From NCBI GenBank assembly GCA_028023455.1, contig JAQFVV010006197.1:16427254-16491253 (forward strand): a stretch of 64,000 nucleotides of DNA. The letters are read 5' to 3'. Source of the DNA: Epiperipatus broadwayi. Lineage: Eukaryota > Onychophora > Udeonychophora > Euonychophora > Peripatidae. Below are positions 43,101 through 47,399 of this stretch, one piece after another. The position numbers and the translations under genes are program-made. How positions within the stretch are numbered: position 1 is the first letter of the stretch; every line of letters starts with the position of its first letter. The notes beneath the pieces are model-generated. The model saw nothing but the letters and a program-made list of their open reading frames with translations, searched no databases and was not told the DNA's origin.

Positions 43101-45662
43101 TTTGCTTCTGTTGCAACAGTGAACTCTCCTAGATATCTTCAGTTCTTGTTTATACTGCAATAACAATGAACTGTCTATTGCACTTATACATTTAATACAA
43201 ATAAAGCCTACCAGACAGCTCACACAAACAATAAATGTTCTTATATCTTCGCATACTTCATGAGGTTTGTTACTAAGTTTGATCTCCCTATCTAATTATA
43301 GTTTGCATTTGATGATTTATTTTCTCCTCTGCTGTTTTCTATTGCATTTGGCAATTTCTACTTTTAAATAATAGGTACTTTATATTGTTAGTAAATCCTA
43401 TAAGAAATTACTGCTATATTTTCCAGTATTAGCTTTTAAAAAAATAATTTACAATGAAATTTTATTATCATCTTAATTTTAATCAGGATTCAATTTTTAA
43501 GTGTTTTTGACAATTGTCTGTCAAAACCAAATATGTCTTTTAATAATAATAAAAAAGATCTTTAATAAAACAGAAAATCAATAAAAATTGTCTTTGATTT
43601 GTTATACTTGTATTTTTATTTTATTGTGGATGAAGCATTTATCACATAAATAAAAATAAAAAAGTTGGTTACATATATTTGCAACAAGGAAAACATTTTA
43701 AAATATCATGAAGATTAATTAGTATAATTTCTTAAAAAAAAAAAAACTGTCGAAAAAGAAAAAAAATGACATTAGATATATACATTGATTAAGTAATATC
43801 ATTTATGCTCTTTATTACTTTTACAATGCTTCATATAATTATAACTTTGCCATAGCAATCTTCTTCAGAACTTCTACTTATATTTTCAGATCTTAACCGC
43901 TCAATTCTGAAGATTACTGGGGCAATCGAAACTGAGGTCAGAGAATTCACCCACCTGAATTCCAATTCGCCTACATCGCATAAATTCGCCAGTCTAAATG
44001 CGTTTTTATTTAGGAATCAAAATTTATGTAAATTCGAGGTTGATAGGAAGGCTAAGATTGCAAGCTACATAAGGGATTTATTAAGCGTCGGCTTCAGCTG
44101 CAGATTAATTACTAATAAAATTGATCAATTTTATAAAAAATCAATAGCTAACAACACTATTAAAGATAAACCTCAAATCACCCTCCCTTACATCCCCAAA
44201 GTATCTAAACAGCTTATAAAAACTTTAGCTAATGAATTTAAAGTCGGTTTCCGCCCTCCTCCCCCCAATACTAACAGACTCATTAACAATGCAAAGGACA
44301 GAATCGATCCATCTCAAACTCCCCAAGTCGTATATAGCATTTCATGCCCTCAGGCTGGATGTAGCGCCACATACTATGGGGAGACCAAGGCCACTGTCTA
44401 TAATAGAGCTGCTCAGCACATGTATACATACAGAAGAGCAAAAAAGAACAACAATAACATCTCAATATTTATTGAACATGAGAAGCAGGCCAGTCATACG
44501 TTCGAACCCTCCAACCCCAAAATAGTGTGCGCTGAGGCTAACGATTGCAAAAGGAAGATAAAAGAAGCATATTTTATCATCAATGATAACAACGCGATCA
44601 ATAGAAGTGACACATGTTTCGCTATTTCCAGAAAATCGACAAGTTATTTTACATATGCATTTACATATATTACCATTTATCAATATCACAACAAACAATT
44701 TAAAATCTGTTTTGGCTATGAATATGAGGGACAAAATCTCAAAAGCGCTAGGCCTACATTAATTTACTTTGAATGTTTTCTTACCATTAACAGCTTCTTC
44801 ACCCAGCATGTTAAAGTGCTTGTATATATTATAAGAAGCATTGTAAAAGTAATAAAAAACGTAAATGATATTAATATTATATGGATTTGGCAATGCAAAA
44901 GAAAAATAAAGTTATAATAAATTGATTAAGCATATTTTTTTTTCCCTCAGAATTTATTGCATATATATTATTTTTCACGTGTGTTAATGTGTATCGGTTA
45001 TAAAAGATAGAGTGGATGACTAAAGTGAGCTTGAAGGTCTGTCTGTATTCAGGTCCTCTTTGATTATATCTGACTTGGATATATAAACTATACTTGTATT
45101 TAAATATTAAATATACATTTTCAGCATTTAGAAGTAACGATAAATCATTTATATAATGAAAACAACTAAGTTAAAATTTTTACATTTAAAATATATTATT
45201 CTACACGAATAAAGCGTGATAAAGAGAACAGCCAAAATTCAAAAAACATTAATTATAAACAACAATTTGCTAAGACGGTACTGTATACCAGAATCATGGT
45301 GATATATATGTGTGTTTGTATTTGATCAGGATATCACTGATAAATAACTTGTTCCATTAATAAATGTTTTCAGAAAAAAAAAAACTTGTATAAATGCAAC
45401 TCACACACACATGAATTTTACAATGAATACTATCTCTATTAAATAAAAAAAGAATAATAATTACCTTTTCTCCAGATACTTTTTTATTTTCTTTTAAAGT
45501 TGCTTTAATTTTATCAAGACTTGTTAATACATTTTCTAATTCTATTTTGCATTGATTTATGGAATCATCAGATAATTCTTCAAGAGAAATTAAGTTATCA
45601 ACTAATGATGAACTTTTATGAAATAAAATACGTACAAGTTCTTCTAATTTTTTTCGATTCAT
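1096..45662 (-). CDS. WRN: WRN-like RecQ DNA helicase gene, seven spliced exons, 3' end beyond window
   Basis: Spliced gene, join of 45662-45465, 37083-36934, 30843-30768, 12282-12213, 12122-12055, 5804-5696 and 1170-1096, running leftward. All introns are GT-AG and phases match at every junction (0, 0, 1, 2, 1, 2), giving 746 bp or 248 complete residues without a stop. Residues 1-141 are acidic and helical. F158-Q167 ([10 protein letters not shown]) is RecQ motif 0, T187-S192 within [15 protein letters not shown] is Walker A (motif I), S210-Q219 ([10 protein letters not shown]) is motif Ia, and [10 protein letters not shown] (228-237) follows. These stretches resemble Werner helicase more than BLM or RECQL. 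The family unwinds 3'-to-5' duplex and structured DNA in the nucleus during repair and replication. DEAH, RQC and HRDC regions would lie left of position 1. Introns of 90 bp to 18 kb are filled with transposon relics. No exonuclease domain is seen. The family call is firm; orthology to WRN is inferred. Confidence 0.9.
2575..4757 (-). pseudogene. Decayed hAT (ZBED-type) transposase
   Basis: Read leftward, 4,757-4,590 encodes a BED zinc finger (W-E-E-Y-F, then C-L-I-C, then H-Y at the end). 4,429-4,040 holds [12 protein letters not shown] and [10 protein letters not shown], the hAT segment carrying the first catalytic Asp. 3,740-3,540 contains [10 protein letters not shown], corresponding to the hAT 'LLxHTxVRWLSRG' box. 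3,174-2,953 has [11 protein letters not shown], and 2,950-2,690 resembles the C-terminal dimerisation region. Several stops and frameshifts interrupt it. The sequence CAGTGGTTGGCAACC at 2,575 is a typical hAT terminal repeat and probably marks the left end; I did not find the right end. A hAT transposase would cut and paste its own element; this copy cannot be functional. It lies in the same orientation as the host helicase gene. Confidence 0.8.
3521..3948. repeat. 217-bp tandem duplication inside the hAT relic
   Basis: Two adjacent copies, 3,521-3,737 and 3,738-3,948, both starting with AAAACTTTATCTCT and both including 'cgaagtatgcaaaagtaaa' and 'tttcttggtgaat'. They differ by substitutions and small gaps, so the duplication is not recent. 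It duplicates the HTxxHW box of the transposase. Confidence 0.85.
5696..5804 (-). CDS. WRN: Helicase gene exon 6 (Walker A and motif Ia)
   Basis: Acceptor TTTTTAAG, donor GTTAGT. The 109 bp encode [14 protein letters not shown], completing the Walker A loop begun in exon 5, and [15 protein letters not shown], which is motif Ia. The phase-1 intron splits the Walker A glycine codon (G188). Confidence 0.92.
6370..8431 (-). pseudogene. RTE-like non-LTR retrotransposon, copy 1 (endonuclease + reverse transcriptase)
   Basis: Read leftward. 8,365-7,944 encodes part of an APE-type endonuclease ([45 protein letters not shown]). 7,941-6,492 is one long frame with the linker and reverse transcriptase: [55 protein letters not shown] and the catalytic FADDVVVF. 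One frameshift lies near 8,155 and one TAG near 7,942, where copy 2 has CAG; otherwise the RT frame is open for about 480 codons. An oligo-T tract at 8,380-8,397 corrupts the 5' part. The 3' end is lost: similarity to copy 2 stops near 6,370. The element would copy itself by target-primed reverse transcription; this copy lacks its 3' tail. It lies in helicase intron 5, same strand as the gene. RTE clade assignment is from overall motif pattern. Confidence 0.88.
8445..8860. other. Unassigned sequence between RTE copies
   Basis: Slightly less AT-rich than the surroundings. An open stretch on the plus strand (8,445-8,696) matches nothing I recognise, so I do not call a gene. Confidence 0.5.
8918..8976 (-). 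ncRNA. Candidate type I hammerhead ribozyme with minimal stem III
   Basis: Read on the minus strand the 59 nt give: AUCCAA, AGC, UCCUCA, CUGACGA, then AGGC-CACAA-GCCA, GAAG, C-UA-G, UC, UGGGGA, UA, UUGGAU. CUGACGA is the exact CUGANGA box. Stem II is GGC/GCC with an A-A at its base. The second box is GAAG instead of GAAA. Stem III is a single C-G closing UA, followed by the cleavage triplet GUC. Stem I closes in two perfect 6-bp parts, UCCUCA with UGGGGA (one G-U) and AUCCAA with UUGGAU, separated by an AGC/UA internal loop. Hammerheads of this type, with a stem III too short to act alone, are known from Penelope-like elements. The GAAG change may reduce or abolish activity. Confidence 0.6.
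9001..11267 (+). pseudogene. RTE-like non-LTR retrotransposon, copy 2, with 3' tail
   Basis: Homologous throughout to copy 1 but on the opposite strand. It starts inside the endonuclease (9,001) and lacks about 35 bp relative to copy 1 near 9,070. 9,045-9,830 encodes the late endonuclease ([18 protein letters not shown]) and linker. 9,815-10,264 encodes [16 protein letters not shown] and [17 protein letters not shown]. 10,298-10,645 encodes [11 protein letters not shown] and FADDVVVF. 11,020-11,253 encodes the C-terminal [11 protein letters not shown]-type segment. Frameshifts lie near 9,815, 10,262 and 10,625. The first RT Asp motif (D-Y-E-K in copy 1) is broken by a TAA near 10,262. The 3' end is a (TGA)n/(GAT)n microsatellite at 11,252-11,267, a common RTE ending. 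It lies antisense to the helicase gene in intron 5. Confidence 0.88.
11268..12054. other. Remainder of helicase intron 5
   Basis: AT-rich sequence with poly-A runs and no coding potential that I can support. It ends at the donor of exon 5 (GTAATT, 12,054). Confidence 0.7.
12055..12122 (-). CDS. WRN: Helicase gene exon 5
   Basis: Acceptor AATTTAG before TTTGCAGTGG, donor GTAATT. The 68 bp encode [20 protein letters not shown] then STG, joining motif 0 to Walker A. An alternative AG five to seven bases inside (TTTGCAG) would break the frame with exon 4, so the upstream AG is chosen. Confidence 0.9.
12213..12282 (-). CDS. WRN: Helicase gene exon 4 (RecQ motif 0)
   Basis: Acceptor CATTGCAG, donor GTAAGT. 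The 70 bp encode [20 protein letters not shown] then [13 protein letters not shown] across the exon 4-5 junction is the RecQ-specific motif 0 that contacts adenine. The intron to exon 5 is only 90 bp, by far the shortest in the gene. Confidence 0.92.
12283..14270. other. Proximal part of 18-kb helicase intron 3, no gene seen
   Basis: Very AT-rich and low in complexity in several places. Short open stretches such as 12,897-13,106 have simple composition and no motifs. Confidence 0.65.
14271..15129. mobile_element. Non-autonomous TIR DNA element (about 0.86 kb)
   Basis: Left end GTACTCATACTTATGACAA and right end TTGTCATAAGTATGAGTAC are perfect inverted copies over 19 bp. Similarity continues inward (CCATCCC, then TCGATGG and GCGCTGTT) to about 40 bp with mismatches. 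The interior is less AT-rich. It has two related internal blocks, 14,589-14,640 and 14,800-14,850, both beginning GCGCTGAAAT and TATAATGTA. A plus-strand 102-codon ORF (14,283-14,591) starts inside the terminal repeat and has no recognised domain, so I do not treat it as a gene. Target-site duplication is not clear (A-rich on both sides). Superfamily unassigned. Confidence 0.8.
15130..17524. other. Helicase intron 3, no gene seen; poly-G tract
   Basis: AT-rich intronic sequence. A run of 14 G residues lies at 16,827-16,840. The short ORFs at 15,169-15,411 (minus) and 16,407-16,607 (plus) have no recognisable content. Confidence 0.65.
17525..17766 (+). repeat. Dispersed repeat copy A, LTR-like start TGTAACAG
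   Basis: Starts TGTAACAGTCAGATTCGC and contains 'cgaccaccacacagaaaagc'-like and 'ggtttatcggttccacaata' blocks. A second direct copy begins at 18,219 and is split by a retrotransposon. The TGTAAC start and its repeat nature suggest an LTR or part of one, but I find no matching end, so the class is open. Confidence 0.7.
17764..17860. repeat. Minisatellite, about 33 bp x 3
   Basis: Three imperfect copies of a unit like CTACTGCTGT then YYAACATATATAATAA, immediately after repeat copy A. Confidence 0.65.
18219..18302 (+). repeat. Dispersed repeat copy B, left part
   Basis: Starts TGTAACGGACAGATTCGT and follows copy A to the words 'agcaccataggtaatgaa', where the sequence is interrupted by a non-LTR retrotransposon. 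Confidence 0.8.
18303..21597 (+). pseudogene. Non-LTR retrotransposon (APE endonuclease + RT), nested in repeat copy B
   Basis: 18,510-18,660 encodes the start of an APE-type endonuclease ([22 protein letters not shown]). 18,930-19,200 encodes [11 protein letters not shown] and HTIDYVLV. 20,066-20,200 encodes [15 protein letters not shown] and [10 protein letters not shown]. 20,255-20,570 encodes [27 protein letters not shown] and RYSYLGI. The C-terminal part has HLLIECK (about 21,270, from a shifted frame) and [12 protein letters not shown] (ending 21,481). Between RLDRR and FFADD only about 16 residues remain, so the segment with the first catalytic Asp and the QGxxxSP box is deleted. At least six frameshifts or stops. 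The tail is a CATCA-type microsatellite at 21,574-21,600. Clade not assigned; it is clearly different from the RTE-like copies. Confidence 0.85.
21598..21753 (+). repeat. Dispersed repeat copy B, right part
   Basis: Resumes copy A homology at 'ccagcagcactgagttcgaa' and continues through 'ggtttatcggttccacaata' to 'gttagacagataata'. Together with 18,219-18,302 it reconstitutes the repeat, which shows that the retrotransposon inserted into it. Confidence 0.8.
21754..25612. other. Helicase intron 3, no gene seen
   Basis: Mixed composition; 22,130-22,560 and 23,230-23,560 are less AT-rich, but I find no ORF with recognisable motifs on either strand. Confidence 0.6.
25613..25980. repeat. Tandem duplication, about 193 bp unit
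   Basis: Copies 25,613-25,805 and 25,806-25,980 both begin GAGTATTCAATTA and share the words 'acaatacatttcaatgatat' and 'aaaaacatac' in order, with indels between. Confidence 0.75.
26095..26399. repeat. Tandem duplication, about 150 bp unit
   Basis: Copies 26,095-26,245 and 26,246-26,399 share TTTATT-TTTGAGTACAC, 'ttacttgaaaagaatac/t' and 'actaaagttctc(t/g)ttgcataa'. It is a separate event from the neighbouring duplication at 25,613-25,980. Confidence 0.75.
26400..27640. other. Helicase intron 3, no gene supported
   Basis: An open stretch at 26,392-26,658 on the plus strand ends in a donor-like CAGGTAAGAC at 26,581, but it has no recognisable protein similarity. The rest is AT-rich. Confidence 0.5.
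27641..28330. repeat. Less AT-rich block with two short direct-repeat sets
   Basis: A 56-bp-spaced pair (27,753 and 27,809) shares ATCATTTG-TGG-TGGATTCAG then GAGACCTT. At 28,253-28,306 an 18-bp unit, TGCCTGTGCCCAATTGAA, is repeated three times with one to three changes. There is no ORF. It may be part of an unrecognised mobile element. Confidence 0.6.
28331..29550. other. Helicase intron 3, no gene seen
   Basis: AT-rich. The 66-codon ORF at 29,142-29,342 is lysine- and isoleucine-rich, with no domain that I recognise. Confidence 0.6.
29551..29632 (+). pseudogene. 5S rRNA-like relic (3' two-thirds)
   Basis: The order GTCTGATCAG, TTAAGCAATATTAG, TTGGAAGACTATCTG, AAATCCAAAGTGCTG follows the animal 5S rRNA pattern GTCTGATC, TTAAGCAACATTGG, TTGGATGGGTGACCGCCTG, GTGCTG with many substitutions. 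It is too decayed to be a gene. It could be a dispersed 5S pseudogene or the head of a 5S-derived SINE. Confidence 0.5.
29633..30767. other. Distal part of helicase intron 3, no gene seen
   Basis: AT-rich; it includes a run of 12 Gs at 30,611-30,622. It ends at the donor of exon 3. Confidence 0.65.
30768..30843 (-). CDS. WRN: Helicase gene exon 3
   Basis: Acceptor ATTTAAAG, donor GTAAAT. The 76 bp encode [16 protein letters not shown] then AYAIPEEDF and the first base of G142. It is acidic, as in the linker before the WRN helicase core, and links in phase with exons 2 and 4. Confidence 0.8.
31381..31591. repeat. Palindromic fold-back repeat (about 88-bp arms)
   Basis: The arm at 31,381-31,468 (starting AATATTAATAATCAGCATT) is nearly perfectly inverted at 31,501-31,591, with a 32-bp spacer. 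Both arms contain TATTGCACATGCGCTTTGTA and AACAATAAATGAATA. Same family as 1-170 and 61,036-61,880. Sequence at 31,357-31,380 (TTATATAGTGCGATGTTTA) matches the TATATAGCGCTATG segment of the 61-kb member. Confidence 0.85.
31592..32802. other. Helicase intron 2, no gene seen
   Basis: AT-rich, with several AT microsatellites and no supported coding content. Confidence 0.65.
32868..32905 (-). ncRNA. Degenerate hammerhead-like core, left arm of Penelope-like element
   Basis: The minus strand reads UUGAAAA, then AGGCACC-AAAGCA-GGUGCU, then GAAA and AAAGC. The positions match CUGANGA (two changes), a good six- to seven-pair stem II and an intact GAAA box. No convincing stem I or GUC is seen. Confidence 0.35.
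34320..34932 (+). repeat. Inverted arm of the Penelope-like element
   Basis: Inverted copy of 32,803-33,420, starting at TTTGGGCATACTGGAAAAC. It carries the counterpart of the hammerhead-like core at 34,830-34,868 (UUGAAAAGGGCACC, AAAGCAGCGGCU, GAAA), with stem II partly broken by GCGGCU. Confidence 0.85.
34933..35654. other. Helicase intron 2, no gene seen
   Basis: AT-rich sequence with no coding or repeat signal that I can support. Confidence 0.6.
35655..36415. repeat. Inverted and direct repeat cluster, three related units
   Basis: 35,655-35,905 is inverted at 36,150-36,415: 'ttggtattatataaagacta' and 'aagcattacagtatttattt' recur as reverse complements. A third, partial unit in direct orientation at 35,930-36,110 repeats 'gtaaatgttttctgcattc'-type and 'aatcaaaatagcaaact' words. 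There is no coding content. Confidence 0.8.
36416..36933. other. Helicase intron 2, proximal part
   Basis: AT-rich, no gene. It ends at the exon 2 donor GTAAGT. Confidence 0.6.
36934..37083 (-). CDS. WRN: Helicase gene exon 2 (acidic region)
   Basis: Acceptor ATTTAG, donor GTAAGT. The 150 bp are exactly 50 codons: [20 protein letters not shown], then [16 protein letters not shown] and [14 protein letters not shown]. It is very acidic, like the region N-terminal to the helicase core in WRN. Phase 0 on both sides. Confidence 0.8.
37084..37696. other. Helicase intron 1, no gene seen
   Basis: AT-rich. The ORF at 37,128-37,370 runs through AT and TATG microsatellite sequence and is not credible. 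Confidence 0.6.
37697..37856. repeat. Palindrome with hammerhead-like core
   Basis: Arms 37,697-37,749 and 37,803-37,856 are near-perfect inverted copies, including CTATCCAATATCC / GGATATTGGATAG. On the plus strand in the centre, CUGAAGA (37,771-37,777, exact box) is followed by AAG-CCAUAAA-CUU, GCAAC and UAGC, then UAUGGAUAUUGGAU. The sequence parallels the hammerhead candidate at 8,918-8,976 (CACTGA, GAA, GCCA, AA, CTAG, GGATATTGGAT in order), so the two are related. Confidence 0.7.
37857..38461. other. Helicase intron 1, no gene seen
   Basis: AT-rich intronic sequence without supported features. Confidence 0.6.
38462..40645. mobile_element. LTR-like unit of 2.18 kb, TGTAACG...CGTTACA
   Basis: Begins TGTAACGGGCACATAAG and ends GATCGTTACA, giving 7-bp inverted ends with the canonical TG...CA of LTRs. 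It is flanked on both sides by ATAT (38,458-38,461 and 40,646-40,649), compatible with a 4-bp target-site duplication. The interior (39,100-40,200) is less AT-rich than the intron around it and has no ORF. A long solo LTR or a non-coding LTR-flanked element is possible. The duplicated 4 bp are low-information in this AT-rich DNA. Confidence 0.45.
40660..41720 (+). pseudogene. Remnant of another non-LTR retrotransposon (RT C-terminal end)
   Basis: About 41,390-41,520 reads [13 protein letters not shown] then [13 protein letters not shown] and DRLAIKKI, the usual C-terminal pattern after the RT of RTE/CR1-type elements (LYGAETW..., R.E.FEMW.WRR...). Upstream near 41,050-41,095 the [10 protein letters not shown] stretch may be the decayed YADD box. 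No open frame survives. It shares no close nucleotide similarity with the three RTE-like copies here. Confidence 0.55.
41968..42268. repeat. Fold-back element, about 85-bp arms
   Basis: 'ttttttatttttag' + 'cctatgacataatta' and 'attaaaaactagaacagcaa' + 'cctaaac' in the left arm (41,968-42,055) recur as reverse complement at 42,183-42,268. It is MITE-like and has no ORF. Confidence 0.75.
42269..43845. other. Helicase intron 1, no gene seen
   Basis: AT-rich with scattered normal-complexity sequence. I find no coding motif on either strand. Confidence 0.6.
43848..43939. ncRNA. Two facing hammerhead-like cores at the head of a Penelope-like ORF
   Basis: Plus strand 43,907-43,939: CUGAAGA, a 14-nt segment ending GGCAAUC, GAAAC, UGAG, GUC, so both catalytic boxes and the cleavage triplet are exact, but stem II pairs poorly. 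Minus strand 43,868 down to about 43,846: CUGAAGA, then AGAUUGC-UAUG-GCAA, a good stem II, but the GAAA box is missing. Each half supplies what the other lacks, as if an ancestral hammerhead had been duplicated head-to-head and eroded. Stem I is not convincing for either. Confidence 0.4.
43856..44917 (+). CDS. Penelope-like element, C-terminal half with GIY-YIG endonuclease, open frame
   Basis: A continuous frame of 353 codons opens after a TAG at 43,853 and has no ATG until residue 189, so it is the 3' part of a longer, 5'-truncated ORF. Residues 50-140 hold [20 protein letters not shown] and [15 protein letters not shown], typical of the region between RT thumb and endonuclease. The GIY-YIG domain is intact: VVYSISC (Y160), TYYGETK (Y174, G175), NRAAQHM (R184, H188) and KIKEAYFI (E237), with a cysteine pair C164/C169. 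The domain nicks target DNA for insertion. After about residue 260 the protein turns low-complexity. The region is markedly less AT-rich than its surroundings and has no internal stop, which suggests a recent insertion. It lies antisense to the helicase gene in intron 1. Confidence 0.85.
   Translation, partial: QSSSELLLIFSDLNRSILKITGAIETEVREFTHLNSNSPTSHKFASLNAFLFRNQNLCKFEVDRKAKIASYIRDLLSVGFSCRLITNKIDQFYKKSIANNTIKDKPQITLPYIPKVSKQLIKTLANEFKVGFRPPPPNTNRLINNAKDRIDPSQTPQVVYSISCPQAGCSATYYGETKATVYNRAAQHMYTYRRAKKNNNNISIFIEHEKQASHTFEPSNPKIVCAEANDCKRKIKEAYFIINDNNAINRSDTCFAISRKSTSYFTYAFTYITIYQYHNKQFKICFGYEYEGQNLKSARPTLIYFECFLTINSFFTQHVKVLVYIIRSIVKVIKNVNDINIIWIWQCKRKIKL
44918..45464. other. Helicase intron 1, proximal part
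   Basis: AT-rich, no gene. It ends at the exon 1 donor GTAATT (45,464-45,459). Confidence 0.6.
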
Positions 45663-45673
45663 GATTTTAAATA
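45465..45673 (-). CDS. WRN: Helicase gene, first visible exon
   Basis: From the ATG at 45,662 to donor GTAATT it encodes 66 residues, starting [19 protein letters not shown] and ending [11 protein letters not shown], predicted helical. An acceptor-like tract (TTTTTATTTTTTAG) ends at 45,674 and the frame stays open 5' of the ATG, so an upstream 5'-UTR or coding exon is possible. The segment may correspond to the helical stretch that follows the exonuclease domain in vertebrate WRN (inference). If the ATG is used as the start, the protein has no exonuclease. Confidence 0.7.
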
Positions 45674-46457
45674 CTAAAAAATAAAAATGTGCCATGATTT
45701 ATTAAAATGCATATAAAAATAAATGGCTACAATAAAATAATTTTGCCTGATTAAAAGATGTCACATAAAACATTTCAATAATATCTTTCGCATACCTCCT
45801 TGACTTTAAAGCACCATAAACTGCAGAAAAATTACATATTAAATGTACATACTAAATAAAAAAGAATTTTCTGTTATTAAAAAAACTCTTTGATTCCACT
45901 TTCAGTTCTTAAAGGAAATGAGCAGAACAAATTCCTAATGTTTACTTCATATGTCTTCCATCATTGCAATTGTTATTACTATGTAATTATAATATTGGGA
46001 TGATTTCCAATACATATCAACTAGTGTGATGGGTTTATTGATTTTTTAACTCTTGAGTTTAAGAGCAAAAAACACTATGTTTTTTCTTCTCAATTGATTG
46101 ATAGTTCTTAATTGATGCATCAGTTGTTTCTTGAAGGCTGAATGAATATGTGAAGAGAATGGGTGAATGTTCTTTATTTACAGACAAATGACATCCGGGC
46201 TCACCCATTTATAATTCATAGTATAATCAATCAACATTTAGCCTGAATCACATTTGCCAACAAGTGAACCTGGATAATATATTATTTATATCTATAAACC
46301 ATAAACATCTTTGTTTTAACATATATATATATTTACAATCATAAAAGGTGAAATGAAACCCTTCTCTTATTCGTAGAAGGTCATAAAATCATTGATTAAA
46401 ACAGCAATTAGCAACCAAAGATAGAGAGTGCTAAGAACCTTCTAACTACAAACCCAC
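45674..46457. other. Region upstream of the first visible helicase exon
   Basis: AT-rich. I cannot identify a promoter or an upstream exon. Confidence 0.5.
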
Positions 46458-46614
46458 GCTGCTATTTAATGATGACAATTTAGACATATATATCATTTTT
46501 CAATGAAGAAAGATTATATGAATTGAAAAAGAACAGGCTGCTATTTAATGATGACAATTTAGACATGTAAATCATTTTCCAATGAAAAAAGATTATATGA
46601 ATTGAAAAAGAACT
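46458..46614. repeat. 79-bp tandem duplication
   Basis: Copies 46,458-46,536 and 46,537-46,614 begin GCTGCTATTTAATGATGAC and end TTGAAAAAGAAC, with a few changes between them. Confidence 0.9.
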
Positions 46615-47399
46615 AACTTATATTAAACAAGATATAGTCAGACTTTATGAAATTAGAAAAAAAGGTGAAAAGATAATTAATTTGAAAAGTGATCATATAT
46701 TTTATTGCAAAAAATAAATACTGGAAATACAAGAGGAAAGAGATTCATTATAAATAAAAATATATATGAAATGTAGAATAAATAAGTTTATGTACCAAGA
46801 ATGATGAAGAAATAGTGAATTTTTATACAAATGTACAAAATGTTTTTGATCACATTAAACATTTTGAATTGTCATCGGAGACTAATGCTAGAATTGGAAA
46901 AATGACTGAAAGATGAAAGTTGTGCAGGTAAATTTAGGTATGGAGACAAAAAATTAGAGGAATCATAGAGTTGTGAAACTTGCATAAAAAGAAAAAACAC
47001 GCATTTCTTCTTTGAAAAAAAAAAAGCTAAGCAAAATGAGAATGAAAGTATCCAACTGAAGCACAATTAAATTGCATTTTTGACTAATAAAAAATAAATT
47101 TGTAGTACTTAATAGATTCAACACAAGAAGTGATCATTGATTAATGAAATGTAAGATATATGTTAATGCAAAACTAAAGAGATGAAAACTATTAAGAGAA
47201 ATAATATAACAGTTAATGTTCATAAACTTCAAAAATCTTTCAATGAATTTAAATTAAAATTTGCAAATCACTTTAAAAATATTAATAGATTATGAAGATG
47301 GTTCCAGCTTGACAATCAATGCAAACATAATTAACACTCCATTAAGAACTGCTACATAAGATGCAATTCACCAACAAAATTTCAACTGAAACAAATTAA

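Noticed and set aside
44232-44525. 97-codon ORF starting MNLKSV
   Set aside because: Out-of-frame shadow of the Penelope-like GIY-YIG frame.
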